DNA from: Candidatus Daviesbacteria bacterium
GTDB lineage: Bacteria > Patescibacteria > Microgenomatia > Daviesbacterales > UBA10151
Assembly (NCBI GenBank): GCA_016187025.1
Contig: JACPKM010000001.1
Span: forward strand, 434,001-498,000
Reading direction: 5' to 3'
DNA length: 64,000 bases
Shown: positions 43,340-53,080 of the stretch, in pieces
Layout: each line of letters starts with the position of its first letter
Numbering within the stretch: position 1 is the first letter of the stretch
The notes under the pieces: model-generated
The model's input: the letters and a program-made list of their open reading frames with translations, nothing else
Told to the model about the DNA's origin: nothing
Databases searched by the model: none
Made by a program: the position numbers and the translations under genes

Positions 43340-44236
43340 GTGGATAAAAAGATTTCGGTAGTAATTAATACCTTAAATGAGGAAAAGAACTTAGAAAGGG
43401 TTCTAAAGTCGGTAAAATGGGCTGATGAGATAGTGGTGGTTGATATGCACTCTCAGGATAAAACCGTCCAAATTGCCAAAAGCTTTGGGGCTAAAGTGTA
43501 TAACTGCCAAAAAAGTGACTTTGTAGAGCCGGCCCGTAACTTTGCTATTTCAAAAGCTTCTAATCAATGGGTAATGATTGTGGATGCAGATGAAGAAATT
43601 GGCGATAGGTTAAAAGTTAAATTAAGAGAATTAGTAAATACTGATAACGTAGAATACGTTAGAATTCCAAGAAAGAACCTAATCTTTGGGAAATGGATGA
43701 AAGCTACTGGTTGGTGGCCAGACTATAATATCCGTTTTTTTAAAAAAGGATTGGTAGTTTGGTCTGATAAGATTCATATACCTCCCCAATCTCAAGGCCA
43801 GGGTGTGGACTTACCCGCAGAAGAGGCGCTTGCCATAATCCATTACCATTATGAGTCAATGACTCAGTATTTAGAAAGATTAAATAGATACACAACTATA
43901 CAAGCAAGGGAGATTAACAAAAATGGATACCAATTTAGCTGGTCAGATTTAATCAAAAAGCCGATGGAGGAGTTTTTAGGTAGGTTCTTTGCTCAAAGAG
44001 GATATGAAGATGGTTTGCACGGATTATCTCTTAGTATTTTGCAAGCCTTTTCTTTTTTTGTAGTTTATCTGAAGCTATGGGAGATGGATAAGTTTACGAT
44101 ACAAGAAATCAAGTTGAAAGAATTGAAAGATCTATCAAACCAGTGTCAAAAGGATCTTGATTATTGGTTTAGATACTCAAGACTATCTAAAAACCCCTTA
44201 AAAAGATTGGTCCAAAGGATTTCCAACAAGCTATGA
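43340..44236 (+). CDS. GT2 glycosyltransferase, WaaE/KdtX-like
   Basis: 298 residues, cytoplasmic GT-A fold. It shows VVINTLNEEKNLERVLKSV, KWADEIVVVDMHSQDKT and the metal-binding IVDADEEI, the pattern of WaaE/KdtX-type beta-glycosyltransferases that extend lipid-linked glycans. The C-terminal third has an amphipathic helical region (FFAQRGYEDGLHGLSLSIL) that probably touches the membrane; this block recurs at 45088 and 57849. Start is GTG 43340, fixed by the promoter. Stop overlaps the next start (ATGA). Confidence 0.85.
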   Translation: MDKKISVVINTLNEEKNLERVLKSVKWADEIVVVDMHSQDKTVQIAKSFGAKVYNCQKSDFVEPARNFAISKASNQWVMIVDADEEIGDRLKVKLRELVNTDNVEYVRIPRKNLIFGKWMKATGWWPDYNIRFFKKGLVVWSDKIHIPPQSQGQGVDLPAEEALAIIHYHYESMTQYLERLNRYTTIQAREINKNGYQFSWSDLIKKPMEEFLGRFFAQRGYEDGLHGLSLSILQAFSFFVVYLKLWEMDKFTIQEIKLKELKDLSNQCQKDLDYWFRYSRLSKNPLKRLVQRISNKL

Positions 44237-45084
44237 AAAGAGTAGGAGTTATAATTCTCAACTATAAAGTTAAAGATTTAACAATAAGCTCTCTTGAGTC
44301 AGTGGCAAAATCAACATATAAAGACATTTTGATTTTTGTTGTAGATAATGCATCAGGCGATGGATTGGGTAAGGAATTGGAGTCAAGAAAAGATGTTAAC
44401 TTTATCCAAAATACCGAAAATTTAGGTTATGCCGGAGGCAACAATGTAGGTATAAAAAAGGCAATAGAGGAGGGTGTGGATTATGTTTTTATACTAAACC
44501 CTGATGCTACTGTTGATAAAAGAGCAATAGAAATTTTAGTAAATAAGGCCAATGCGCTAAATGCTGATTTGTTAAACCCCAAGATTTATTTTAGTAATTC
44601 AAATAAAATCTGGTTTGCAGGAAAAAAATTTGATAAGGCAAATGTTTTAGGATTACATATAGGCATGGATGAAGAAGATCACGGACAATATAGTAAAGAT
44701 GTAGAAAGTGAAGATATTACAGGAGCAGCATTATTTGTCAAAGCTGAGGTTTTTAAAAAAATTGGGTATTTTGACGACAGATACTTTTTATATTATGAGG
44801 AAAGTGATTTTGGATTTAGAGCAAAAGAAGCAGGGTTTAAAATAATGTATATTCCAGAGGCTATTGTTTATCATCGTAATGCTCAATCAACCGGTTTGGG
44901 TTCTTCCTTGCAAGACTACTATATAACGCGAAATAGAATGTTATTTGCTTCTAAGTTTCTAAGCCTCAGAACACAATTTGCCTTGATCAGAGAAGCAATT
45001 AGAAACTTTAACAAACCAGTTAGAAGACAGGCATTTGTAGATTTTTTACTCAAAAAATTTGGCAAGGGGAGTTTTGCTATTTAA
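44233..45084 (+). CDS. GT2 glycosyltransferase, rhamnosyltransferase-like (WbbL type)
   Basis: 283 residues. VGVIILNYKVKDLTISSLES, VVDNASGDG, NLGYAGGNNVGIKKA, ILNPDA and the later YYEESDFGFRAKEAG are all characteristic of the WbbL/RfbF group, many of which transfer L-rhamnose from dTDP-L-rhamnose. The rmlABCD genes in the window would supply that donor. It overlaps the previous gene by 4 nt. A second member is at 46960. The acceptor cannot be read from the sequence. Confidence 0.83.
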   Translation: MKRVGVIILNYKVKDLTISSLESVAKSTYKDILIFVVDNASGDGLGKELESRKDVNFIQNTENLGYAGGNNVGIKKAIEEGVDYVFILNPDATVDKRAIEILVNKANALNADLLNPKIYFSNSNKIWFAGKKFDKANVLGLHIGMDEEDHGQYSKDVESEDITGAALFVKAEVFKKIGYFDDRYFLYYEESDFGFRAKEAGFKIMYIPEAIVYHRNAQSTGLGSSLQDYYITRNRMLFASKFLSLRTQFALIREAIRNFNKPVRRQAFVDFLLKKFGKGSFAI

Positions 45085-45087
45085 ATT

Positions 45088-45894
45088 ATGCTTTCAGTAA
45101 TTATTATTGCAAAAAACGAACAAGAGCTAATTAGAGGATGTTTAGAGTCTGTTAAATGGGCGGATGAGATTGTGGTGGTTGATAATGGCTCAGATGATAA
45201 GACAGCGGAAATTGCCCAAAAATATACAAGTAAAGTTTTTAAAATTGATGGATTAGATTTTGGGCAACTCAGGAATAATGCAATCGAAAAAACTGAAGGT
45301 GATTGGGTTTTATATGTAGATGCCGATGAAAGAGTGCTTGCGCCTTTAAAAGATGAATTAATTGAAATAACTAAATCATCATCAAAATCAGCCTATGCAG
45401 TCTCGCGCAAAAATATCATATTTGGTCAGGAGGTAAGCTATGGACCGTATAAAAAAGATTGGATGATAAGATTATTTAAGAGAAAAGACTTTGAAACATG
45501 GGTTGGAGCAGTGCACGAATACGGGAAATTTAAAGGAGAGCTAGGTTATACAAAAAATTATTTTTTACATCTTACGCATAGGAATATAGACCATTTTATA
45601 AAAAAGAGTTTAGAGTGGTCAAAAATAGATGCAAAGCTTCGTTTAGAAGCTGGACACCCCAAGATGGTTAAATGGAGATTTGTGAGAATATTTCTTTCTG
45701 AGCTTTACACTCAGGGAGTCCTAAGGAAAGGCTTTTTTTCTGGTACGGTAGGCATTATAGATTCTATATTACAAGTCTTTTTCTTTTATATGACTTATGT
45801 CCGTTTATGGGAGTTGCAACAACCAAAACCCTTAGATGAGGTTTATAAAGACATTGATCAAAAGCTTGTTGAGAATGATTTTAAATACAAATGA
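45088..45894 (+). CDS. GT2 glycosyltransferase, WaaE/KdtX-like
   Basis: 268 residues with VIIIAKNEQELIRGCLESV, KWADEIVVVDNGSDDKT and the metal-binding YVDADERV. It is a paralog of the genes at 43340 and 57849 but more compact, and ends with a hydrophobic amphipathic region (IIDSILQVFFFYMTYVRLWE) suited to membrane contact. The ATG lies 3 nt after the previous stop, and its own stop overlaps the GT4 start (ATGA). It probably adds one sugar to a lipid-linked intermediate in the cytoplasm. Confidence 0.84.
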   Translation: MLSVIIIAKNEQELIRGCLESVKWADEIVVVDNGSDDKTAEIAQKYTSKVFKIDGLDFGQLRNNAIEKTEGDWVLYVDADERVLAPLKDELIEITKSSSKSAYAVSRKNIIFGQEVSYGPYKKDWMIRLFKRKDFETWVGAVHEYGKFKGELGYTKNYFLHLTHRNIDHFIKKSLEWSKIDAKLRLEAGHPKMVKWRFVRIFLSELYTQGVLRKGFFSGTVGIIDSILQVFFFYMTYVRLWELQQPKPLDEVYKDIDQKLVENDFKYK

Positions 45895-46967
45895 AAATTG
45901 CAATATATTCCCCTTACCTAGATACATTTGGTGGTGGAGAAAGATACGTTTTAACAGTAGCAGAGGTTTTATCTCAAGACTCACAAGTAGATTTATTATT
46001 GGATACGCATTTAGCCGATTTAATCAACCAAGACTATATTACAAAGGCAAATGAGCGCTTTAGGTTGGATTTGGCTAAAGTTAATCTAGTAAAAGCTCCG
46101 ATAGGAAAGACAAGCAATTTTTTTACCAGACTCAAATTCTTAAAGCAATATGATGTGTTATTTTATCTGACAGATGGTAGTGTTTTTTTATCAACAGCAA
46201 AAAGAAACTTTGTTCATATCCAAAGTCCTTTTGAAGGTCAGCCTGCCAAGAATTTATGGGGTAGAATCAAGCTTTTTGGCTGGGAAAGAGTAATATATAA
46301 CTCAGAATTTACCAGAAAAAACGCTTCGAAGTTTTGGCCCATTAAAGACGGGGTAATTTATCCACCTGTTGATACTACTAGTATAAAGCCATTAAAAAAG
46401 AAAAAATATGTTCTTTCTGTAGGCCGTTTTTTTGGATATTTAAAAGAAAAAAAGCATGAGGTTATGATCCAAGTGTTTTCAGATATGTATAAGTCAGGAA
46501 AAGTAGACGGATGGAGTTTAAACTTAGCAGGTTCTGCTACTCAAGCAGATTTAACTTATGTGGAAAGTCTAAAAAAAACTGCTGCAGGTTTACCAGTGAG
46601 CTTCCATCTAAATCTAAATTATCAGGATTTGATAGAGCTTTATGGAGAAAGTAGTATATATTGGCATGCAATGGGTTACCAAGAATCTGATCCAACAAAA
46701 ATGGAACACTTCGGAATATCTACAGTTGAAGCTATGGCGGCAGGATGTGTACCGGTGGTAATAAACAAAGGCGGACAAACAGAAATTGTGACTGATGGTG
46801 AAAACGGCTTCTTATGGGAATCCTTGGAAGATTTAAAAAGTAAAACACAAAAATTAATTGTTGATGAAAAGCTGCTGAAAAGCTTATCTGAAAACTCATT
46901 AAAAAAAGCGCAGGATTTTTCTAAAGAAAACTTTGAACAAGATATTAAAAAGGTATTCTATGGCTAA
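45891..46967 (+). CDS. GT4 glycosyltransferase
   Basis: 358 residues, GT-B fold. The N-terminal domain begins IAIYSPYLDTFGGGERYVL, with the Gly-rich acceptor/donor loop; the C-terminal Rossmann domain holds SVGRF and the catalytic EHFGISTVEAMAAG with both Glu of the E-x7-E motif, then GGQTEIV. YQESDPTKMEHFGIS resembles the ALG11-like mannosyltransferases, but the donor is not certain. It sits within the GT2 string, overlapping 4 nt upstream and 8 nt downstream. Confidence 0.85.
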   Translation: MKIAIYSPYLDTFGGGERYVLTVAEVLSQDSQVDLLLDTHLADLINQDYITKANERFRLDLAKVNLVKAPIGKTSNFFTRLKFLKQYDVLFYLTDGSVFLSTAKRNFVHIQSPFEGQPAKNLWGRIKLFGWERVIYNSEFTRKNASKFWPIKDGVIYPPVDTTSIKPLKKKKYVLSVGRFFGYLKEKKHEVMIQVFSDMYKSGKVDGWSLNLAGSATQADLTYVESLKKTAAGLPVSFHLNLNYQDLIELYGESSIYWHAMGYQESDPTKMEHFGISTVEAMAAGCVPVVINKGGQTEIVTDGENGFLWESLEDLKSKTQKLIVDEKLLKSLSENSLKKAQDFSKENFEQDIKKVFYG

Positions 46968-47754
46968 TATTGTTTCCATATTAACTGTTACATATAATAG
47001 TGAAGATTGTATTGATCAATACCTTATTTCAGTATCTAATGCCTTACCAAAAAATGGGGAGCTAATTATTGTTGATTCCTGCTCAACTGATAAAACCAAA
47101 GAAAAACTACTGTTGTTTAAAGATAAGTTTTTAAAAAGTATACAAATAAAACTAATCTTCAAAAACGAAAATATTGGTTATGGGAAGGGGAATAATATCG
47201 CTGCAAGCTGTGCCAGTGGTAAATACTTATTTATTTTAAATCCGGATACAACCATTAGAAAAGATGCGATAGAAAAATTAATTGAGTATTCACAAAACAA
47301 TCAAAATGTAGGACTGGTAGCACCCAGGATTGTTCAAAACGACGGAATCCTTCAGCCTTCAGTAAGAAATCTCCCTACCATATGGAATGCGATTAAGGAG
47401 TATTACATAGGCATTAAAGATTCCTATGCTCCTTATGCACCTTTAGGGAGCGAACCTGTAAAGGTGGAATGCGTAGTAGGTGCAGCAATGCTGATTAAAG
47501 CAATGCTTTTTAGACAGCTTAATGGTTTTAATGAAAAATTCTTTATGTACTATGAGGATTTGGATTTGTGCAGAAGGATTAGAAAGAAGGGCATGAAAAT
47601 AGTCTATTTACCTGAATCTGAAATTACTCATAAAGTGGGAGGAAGCATTTCTGCTTTGAAGGAGAAATGGATAAAAGAGAGCGCTAAGATTTATCATGGA
47701 TCATATATGTGGTTTTTTCTCAGTATGGTTTTGCGGTTAAGACCATTAAAATAA
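46960..47754 (+). CDS. GT2 glycosyltransferase, rhamnosyltransferase-like (WbbL type)
   Basis: 264 residues. VSILTVTYNSEDCIDQYLIS, IVDSCSTDKT, ENIGYGKGNNIAA, ILNPDTTI and YYEDLDLCRRIRKKG give the WbbL/RfbF pattern, as in the gene at 44233. The start is ATG 46960, which overlaps the GT4 stop (ATGGCTAA) and gives the normal N terminus; a longer frame from 46933 lies inside the GT4 gene. A likely user of dTDP-L-rhamnose; inference from family and context. Confidence 0.83.
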   Translation: MANIVSILTVTYNSEDCIDQYLISVSNALPKNGELIIVDSCSTDKTKEKLLLFKDKFLKSIQIKLIFKNENIGYGKGNNIAASCASGKYLFILNPDTTIRKDAIEKLIEYSQNNQNVGLVAPRIVQNDGILQPSVRNLPTIWNAIKEYYIGIKDSYAPYAPLGSEPVKVECVVGAAMLIKAMLFRQLNGFNEKFFMYYEDLDLCRRIRKKGMKIVYLPESEITHKVGGSISALKEKWIKESAKIYHGSYMWFFLSMVLRLRPLK

Positions 47755-47758
47755 TTAT

Positions 47759-48988
47759 ATGAACAAAATTGCTTTAATCTTAATTGTGGGGATTTTACTA
47801 AGAATCCTTATTGCTGCATCAACGTATCATCCAGATTTGCAAACCTTTAATCTCGCAGGACAAATAGTAGCATCAGGTCACGTACTGGATATTTATGATT
47901 ACCTTCAAAACTTGCCAGATAGTCATGAGTGGAAAAACTTAGCATTATTTAACTACCCTCCAGCAATATATATTTTCCATGGAAGCTTCAATTTTATCTT
48001 TTCGAGTATTTTTTATCTTTGGCAGGTAAATTATTTCTTAATGGATGTCATAACAAATTATGGAAACATTAATTTTAACCTACATTTGCTTTTGCTCAAG
48101 ATTCCGTACTTAATATTTGATTTGCTAGCAGCATTTTTTATAATAAAATTGTTTGATAACAAAAAAGATAAACTGATAGCTTTTGGGTTGTGGATGTTTA
48201 ATCCTATAAACCTCTATGCAACTTACATGATGGGACAGTTTGATATCATACCAACTTCTTTAATGGTTCTTGCATTAGTTTTTGCATCCAAGAATAAGCT
48301 ACCTACTGCAGCTTTCTTTCTAGGGTTTGGTATAGCTTTTAAGGTTTTTCCAATATTTTTGCTACCAATTTTTATATTGATGACAAACAGATGGCTAGAT
48401 AGAGCAAAGATTGGTTTGATTGCATTTATTCCTTATTTAATTTCTGTAGTTCCTTTTATATCTTCTTCCGGCTTTAGGACAAATGCTTTATTTGCTGACC
48501 AAGGGTCAAAAAGTTTGTATTCTACCTTGGCTGTTTCAGGAGGGGAGCGGATTTTTCTGTTTCCTTTATTTTTACTGGCATTTTATTTGATTTTGCTGAA
48601 AAAAGGAGTCAACAAAGAAGTGTTAAACTCTAAGTCGTTAATTGCATTTTTGTTATTTTTTATCTTTACCCACTTTCATCCGCAATGGTTATTGTGGATA
48701 ACCCCATTTTTAATTATTTGTTTAGTTAGAGAAAAGACTAAGAATTTAATACAGATTTTAATTCTATTAATATCATATCTTATTTCACTTTTTTTCTTTG
48801 AATCATCGTTAACAGTTAATTTGTTTGCTCCTCTACTTCCGTTTCTAAAGAATTTACCAGGAATCTGGGAGATTTTAAACATCAACATTGACATAAACTA
48901 TTCAAGAAGTATTACACAAACTATTTTTGCTGCAGCTTCTTTGTACTTAATTTATATACATTTCCCATCAAAAGATGCTAAAGATTAA
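47759..48988 (+). CDS. GT87/PIG-M-like GT-C membrane glycosyltransferase
   Basis: 409 residues, paralog of the gene at 39356. The first loop Y-H-P-D26-L-Q-T-F-N, LKIPYLIFDLLAAFFI, LWMFNPINLYATYMMGQFDI and GIAFKVFPIFLLP line up along the length. The MGQFD block in the third loop and the single first-loop Asp suggest a GT-C enzyme using a polyprenyl-phosphate sugar. Its end overlaps the first of the tandem GT39-like genes by 14 nt. Confidence 0.7.
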   Translation: MNKIALILIVGILLRILIAASTYHPDLQTFNLAGQIVASGHVLDIYDYLQNLPDSHEWKNLALFNYPPAIYIFHGSFNFIFSSIFYLWQVNYFLMDVITNYGNINFNLHLLLLKIPYLIFDLLAAFFIIKLFDNKKDKLIAFGLWMFNPINLYATYMMGQFDIIPTSLMVLALVFASKNKLPTAAFFLGFGIAFKVFPIFLLPIFILMTNRWLDRAKIGLIAFIPYLISVVPFISSSGFRTNALFADQGSKSLYSTLAVSGGERIFLFPLFLLAFYLILLKKGVNKEVLNSKSLIAFLLFFIFTHFHPQWLLWITPFLIICLVREKTKNLIQILILLISYLISLFFFESSLTVNLFAPLLPFLKNLPGIWEILNINIDINYSRSITQTIFAAASLYLIYIHFPSKDAKD

Positions 48989-50459
48989 CTTTAAAGTAGC
49001 CTTCCTGTTTCTATTTTCTACAATTATTTTGTGGAGTTTGTTGACATATAAGCTAACAGACGTCCCACCTGCAATCAACGGAGATGAGGTGCATATAGGT
49101 TACAATGCTACTCTCATTGCCGACACAGCCTATGATCAAAATGGAAAATTTATGCCCATATTTGTAAGTGATGAGGGTAAAACTGATTGGAAGCAACCAA
49201 TTACCCTTTACTCAACAGTTACAGCTTTTAAGATATTTGGACCTTCATTTTTTATTTTAAGAGCAGTCAGTGTCCTCTTTACTTTAGTTAGCTGTCTATT
49301 ATTATTTTTGCTTGTAAAGAATATGTTGAATATAAAAACTGCAATAGTTGCAGTAGTTATATTTGTTACCTCACCGATAGTAATGATTCAATCTCATCTA
49401 GCCCTAGAAAATATTGCACCAGTGCCATTTATCATTTTTTCATTGTTAATGTTTGTAAAGTACCTGAAGAGTCTAAATACTAAACTTCTAATTTTTGCTG
49501 GGATGAGTCTTGGTATAAGTTTTTACTCTTACTTGGGTATGAGATTGATTGCACCTATGCTGGGAATGCTTTTGCTGGCATTTATAGTTTATTTACACAA
49601 AAAAGAGGGGAGAGGGAAAATAATTAAACCCTTACTTTTTTTTATTCTGGGCACATTACCTTTTGTTATCTTAATTCCAATTTTGAAACAGATGTATCCT
49701 GGAGCAATTTTGGCTGAAAACCGCCCTCAATCGATTTCTTCTTACCAGCAATTTTTACTGCCTTTTTTGTCTATTTATGATCTGAGCTTTCTATACTTAA
49801 AAGGTGATGCAACCCTATATCATTCAACAGGAAAGCATGGAATATTACTCCTTGCTTCACTACCCTTGTTTTTAATCGGTGCTTATAAAAGTATTTTAGA
49901 TAGAAGTAAGCTTTTAATATTTTTGCTTATCTCTTTTTTTATTTTACCCGTTCTTTATGGCTTAACAGATTCGATATATAGAGGTAGCCGCATATTAGCA
50001 ATTATTCCGCTTTATTCAATTATTTCAGCGTATGGATTTATAGCTTTTAGTAAATATCAAGCGAAGCTACGAAAGTATGTTTTAGTAATTTTTATAGTTT
50101 TTTTCTTTGTGAATTATTTTGACTTTTTAAGTTACTACTGGGGAGATTATGCAAATAGATCAAGATTAGTTTTTGATGGTGGCGCATATCCTGCATATAA
50201 AAATCTATACTTTCTCTCTAAGAAAATGAACATTAAGCCTTTTGTTGAGATTGGTGTTTATGGCGAAGAGACCCTAGCTTCTAGCTTTTTTGACAGGGTC
50301 TATTTTAATAATAGATTAAATAAAATAGAAAGATATACAAAACTACCTGAGCCGGGTATTGTATTAGTTCACGATAGTGATATGCAAAAGTACATAGATT
50401 TAGGCTTTAAAGAAATGCCTTCTGATTTTCCTTATTATAAACTTATGTGGCAAAATTAA
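48975..50459 (+). CDS. GT39-like membrane glycosyltransferase (GT-C), tandem array member
   Basis: 494 residues. The loop after helix 1 reads N-G-D37-E38-V-H-I-G-Y-N-A, and the following DQNGKFMPIFV parallels the DEWGKLLPLHF block of its neighbours. Helices span most of the protein, with a soluble tail from about residue 400. It is the first of a run of GT39-like paralogs reaching to 57844. ATG 48975 overlaps the previous gene by 14 nt. Expected role is outer-face transfer from a polyprenyl-phosphate sugar. Confidence 0.77.
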   Translation: MLKINFKVAFLFLFSTIILWSLLTYKLTDVPPAINGDEVHIGYNATLIADTAYDQNGKFMPIFVSDEGKTDWKQPITLYSTVTAFKIFGPSFFILRAVSVLFTLVSCLLLFLLVKNMLNIKTAIVAVVIFVTSPIVMIQSHLALENIAPVPFIIFSLLMFVKYLKSLNTKLLIFAGMSLGISFYSYLGMRLIAPMLGMLLLAFIVYLHKKEGRGKIIKPLLFFILGTLPFVILIPILKQMYPGAILAENRPQSISSYQQFLLPFLSIYDLSFLYLKGDATLYHSTGKHGILLLASLPLFLIGAYKSILDRSKLLIFLLISFFILPVLYGLTDSIYRGSRILAIIPLYSIISAYGFIAFSKYQAKLRKYVLVIFIVFFFVNYFDFLSYYWGDYANRSRLVFDGGAYPAYKNLYFLSKKMNIKPFVEIGVYGEETLASSFFDRVYFNNRLNKIERYTKLPEPGIVLVHDSDMQKYIDLGFKEMPSDFPYYKLMWQN

Positions 50460-50463
50460 TAAA

Positions 50464-51387
50464 ATGCAAAGTTTGATACTTTATTTAGCTTTAGCTCTAG
50501 CAGTTTATAAAGGAGCAAAAATATTTAATAACGAAAGGAATTTTCAATTCTTTTCTGTTATTTCTATACTGCTTTCTCCTGTTTTAATCTATTTTGTTAA
50601 GTTATCTCAAATACCCAGTACTTTGATCTTATCCATAGCGGTAATTGCAACCATTATATTAATGAATGCAAAGGTGCATTATTCAGCAGTTTTTGCATTA
50701 ATAGTAATTTCTTACTTATATTATCCACTGAGTCCACTAATATTTATTCCACTGATATTAATAAGTCTTGTGTTTTTTCAAGGAAAAGACTCCTTGAAAA
50801 GTAAGTTTGTTTTTTTGGGAATTGTTTTGCTTGTATCAATAGCCTCGTTAATTGTTTACTACCAAAGGGATAGTAATGGATTTAAAAATCTATTCTCCAT
50901 TTATAATCATATAGGAATTATTAATGGGGTTAATGCCTCAAGAGGGATGGGGATTGAAAATGGTTGGCCACTATTTTTGGAAAAAATATTTTTCAATCAG
51001 TCATGGTATATTGTCTCAGGGTTTTTTACATGGCTTTCTAATATTTCTATATATAAATTCTTTGGACTTGATTATACTTATTCGAAAGATTTTTTAGAAA
51101 ATCTTACCCTTTTTCCCAGAGTATTCATAATTCCATTCTTACTGGGGCTAGTATCTATTATTAGAAGTAACATAAAAAAAAGCTGGTTATTACCAATCTT
51201 TTCTTTTATACCTCTATTACCATTTATGTTCGTTTATCCCTCAATACCAAAATTAAGTTACCTCCCCTCCCTTCCCTTTATTGCTTTTATTGTGTCGTTT
51301 GGTTTTATTTCTTTAAATAAATATCTTAGAATTTTAATATTGTTTTTTGCCTTTTTGGAGGCGTTGATAACATTAATTTATGTATAA
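50464..51387 (+). CDS. shortened GT-C-like membrane protein without the first-loop acid motif
   Basis: 307 residues with eight or nine helices and no DE motif near the N terminus. The segment around 150-215 (GIENGWPLFLEKIFFNQSWY, then FLENLTLFPRVFIIPFLLGL) resembles the middle of GT39-like proteins, where a loop and a helix precede the C-terminal half. Compared with the roughly 500-550-residue neighbours, both the catalytic N-terminal part and the soluble C-terminal domain are missing. It may be a degenerate copy or an accessory subunit. It lies 4 nt after the previous gene and overlaps the next by 8 nt. Confidence 0.5.
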   Translation: MQSLILYLALALAVYKGAKIFNNERNFQFFSVISILLSPVLIYFVKLSQIPSTLILSIAVIATIILMNAKVHYSAVFALIVISYLYYPLSPLIFIPLILISLVFFQGKDSLKSKFVFLGIVLLVSIASLIVYYQRDSNGFKNLFSIYNHIGIINGVNASRGMGIENGWPLFLEKIFFNQSWYIVSGFFTWLSNISIYKFFGLDYTYSKDFLENLTLFPRVFIIPFLLGLVSIIRSNIKKSWLLPIFSFIPLLPFMFVYPSIPKLSYLPSLPFIAFIVSFGFISLNKYLRILILFFAFLEALITLIYV

Positions 51388-53032
51388 GTTAACCTTTAGT
51401 AAAACTACTGCCGCCTTTCTGGTTATCTTATTTTTAAGTTTCTTTTTGCGCTTTTATGGATTAACTCACAATCCTGTACAGCTAAACCACGATGAAATAA
51501 GCCAGCTATATGATACGGGTTCAATTATTGCTACAAGTAAAGATATTTACGGAAATAAATTACCCTTAGCATTTCCTTCAACAGGAGATTATAAACCTGG
51601 TCACTACATTTATATTACAACCATCCCTTATTTAATCTTTGGTAATAAAGAATTTGTTATAAGGTTTGCTGCAGCTTTTTTTGGATCATTGCTACCTTTG
51701 GTGATTTTTATCCTACTTTATTCCACCACCAAAAAATTACTTTTATCCTTTTTAGCTGCCCTTTTTGTCACAATAAACCCCGCGGATATTTTTTATGCCC
51801 GGAAAAGCTTTGAAAATGTTATAGGAGTATTTCTACTATTTTCCGGCCTTACATTACTTATAAATTTTATCGGAAAGAAGTTAAAGCTTTTTGTTGGTAT
51901 TGGTGGCCTGCTGCTTATTTCATCTTCTATGTATGTATATACTTCTGAAACAATTATTGCTCCAGTAATTTTGTTTTTATCAATATTGATTTACAAAAAG
52001 GAAATTTTTCAGGCCAAGAAAAGATGGTTGGTACTGCTGCTTTTATTTGTTTTAACCCTTATTCCCCTGCTTTATTTAAACCAGATTGACAGCAACTTAA
52101 AATTTAGAGCTTCTTCAGTATTTATCACCCAAGATAGGCTTTTAGGAGAGAGGCTATCTGGTGTTCAAACTGGTAATTTTTTTCTCAGCGAAATTTCTAA
52201 AAAAATTATAACCTTTGAATTTATTGTTGATAGATACCTACAGCAGTTTAATCCACTATTTATTTTTGGTAATGGATTAAATCTAACAAATCAGGGATTT
52301 ATAGGAGTAGGTCCATTACTTGCTGTTGAGTTACCTTTTTTTATAGCAGGTTTAATCTTTGTATTACGTAATGCAAAAAGTTACAGAGTTTATCTCCTAA
52401 TATGTTTGTCTTTTATGATAGGATTTATTCCTACAGCTTTAACATTTGAAGAAAAAAGTCCTCATAGAGTAATTTTTTCATTTACTTCAGCGGCAATAAT
52501 ATCTTCCCTTGGAGTTTACTGGTTTATAGAATGTGTAAAAAGATTCAACAAGATCACAAAAAGGGCTATTTATGCCACAATAATAGCCTTTTTTGTTGCA
52601 AACTTTGTCTATTTTATACAAATATATACAGTCAACTGGCCTTATGAAAAATCACAACATCTTCATTATCCGTTCAAGCAAATAGCTTTATTTGCCTGGT
52701 ATAATTATTCACAATTTGATCAGATCATCATTGATCCTGTTTACGGAGATGTAGCTCCTGTGCAAGCCGTAGCAGTACACTACTACCTTGCCTATTATGG
52801 AAATTATTCTCCCGATAGATTCCAAAAAGATTTAAAGCTGAATGAGTGGGGAATGAGTGTAGATAAGTTTGCTATAAGAACAGTTTATTGGCCAAAAGAT
52901 CAAAAATTGCAAAATACATTAATAATAGCAAGCCCCTGGAGTCTTCCTATAAAAGATTTACCAAAAGAAAAGATTTTAAAGACATTTAACTTTTACAATG
53001 GTAAGCCAGCTTATTATGCAATAAAGCTCTAG
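51380..53032 (+). CDS. GT39-like membrane glycosyltransferase (GT-C), tandem array member
   Basis: 550 residues. The first loop reads N-H-D38-E39-I-S-Q-L-Y-D-T, followed by DIYGNKLPLAFPSTGDYKPG. TINPADIFYARKSFENVIGV is the loop-3 region, and FEEKSPHRVIFSFTSAAII matches the E-x-PHA-x-R block of its relatives. The soluble tail begins near residue 430. It overlaps the preceding short gene by 8 nt. A 48-nt gap with an extended -10 box follows. Confidence 0.77.
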   Translation: MYKLTFSKTTAAFLVILFLSFFLRFYGLTHNPVQLNHDEISQLYDTGSIIATSKDIYGNKLPLAFPSTGDYKPGHYIYITTIPYLIFGNKEFVIRFAAAFFGSLLPLVIFILLYSTTKKLLLSFLAALFVTINPADIFYARKSFENVIGVFLLFSGLTLLINFIGKKLKLFVGIGGLLLISSSMYVYTSETIIAPVILFLSILIYKKEIFQAKKRWLVLLLLFVLTLIPLLYLNQIDSNLKFRASSVFITQDRLLGERLSGVQTGNFFLSEISKKIITFEFIVDRYLQQFNPLFIFGNGLNLTNQGFIGVGPLLAVELPFFIAGLIFVLRNAKSYRVYLLICLSFMIGFIPTALTFEEKSPHRVIFSFTSAAIISSLGVYWFIECVKRFNKITKRAIYATIIAFFVANFVYFIQIYTVNWPYEKSQHLHYPFKQIALFAWYNYSQFDQIIIDPVYGDVAPVQAVAVHYYLAYYGNYSPDRFQKDLKLNEWGMSVDKFAIRTVYWPKDQKLQNTLIIASPWSLPIKDLPKEKILKTFNFYNGKPAYYAIKL

Positions 53033-53063
53033 TATTATTTTGTTTTACTTCACTCAAGCTAAC

Positions 53064-53072
53064 TGATAACAT
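53064..53072 (+). promoter_or_regulatory. extended -10 box (TGA-TAACAT) before the GT39-like gene at 53081
   Basis: TGATAACAT ends 8 nt before ATG 53081 in the only sizeable gap of the array. It matches the consensus hexamer at four of six positions and has no clear -35, so it is a weaker case than the others. Confidence 0.35.
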
Positions 53073-53080
53073 TAATTTAC

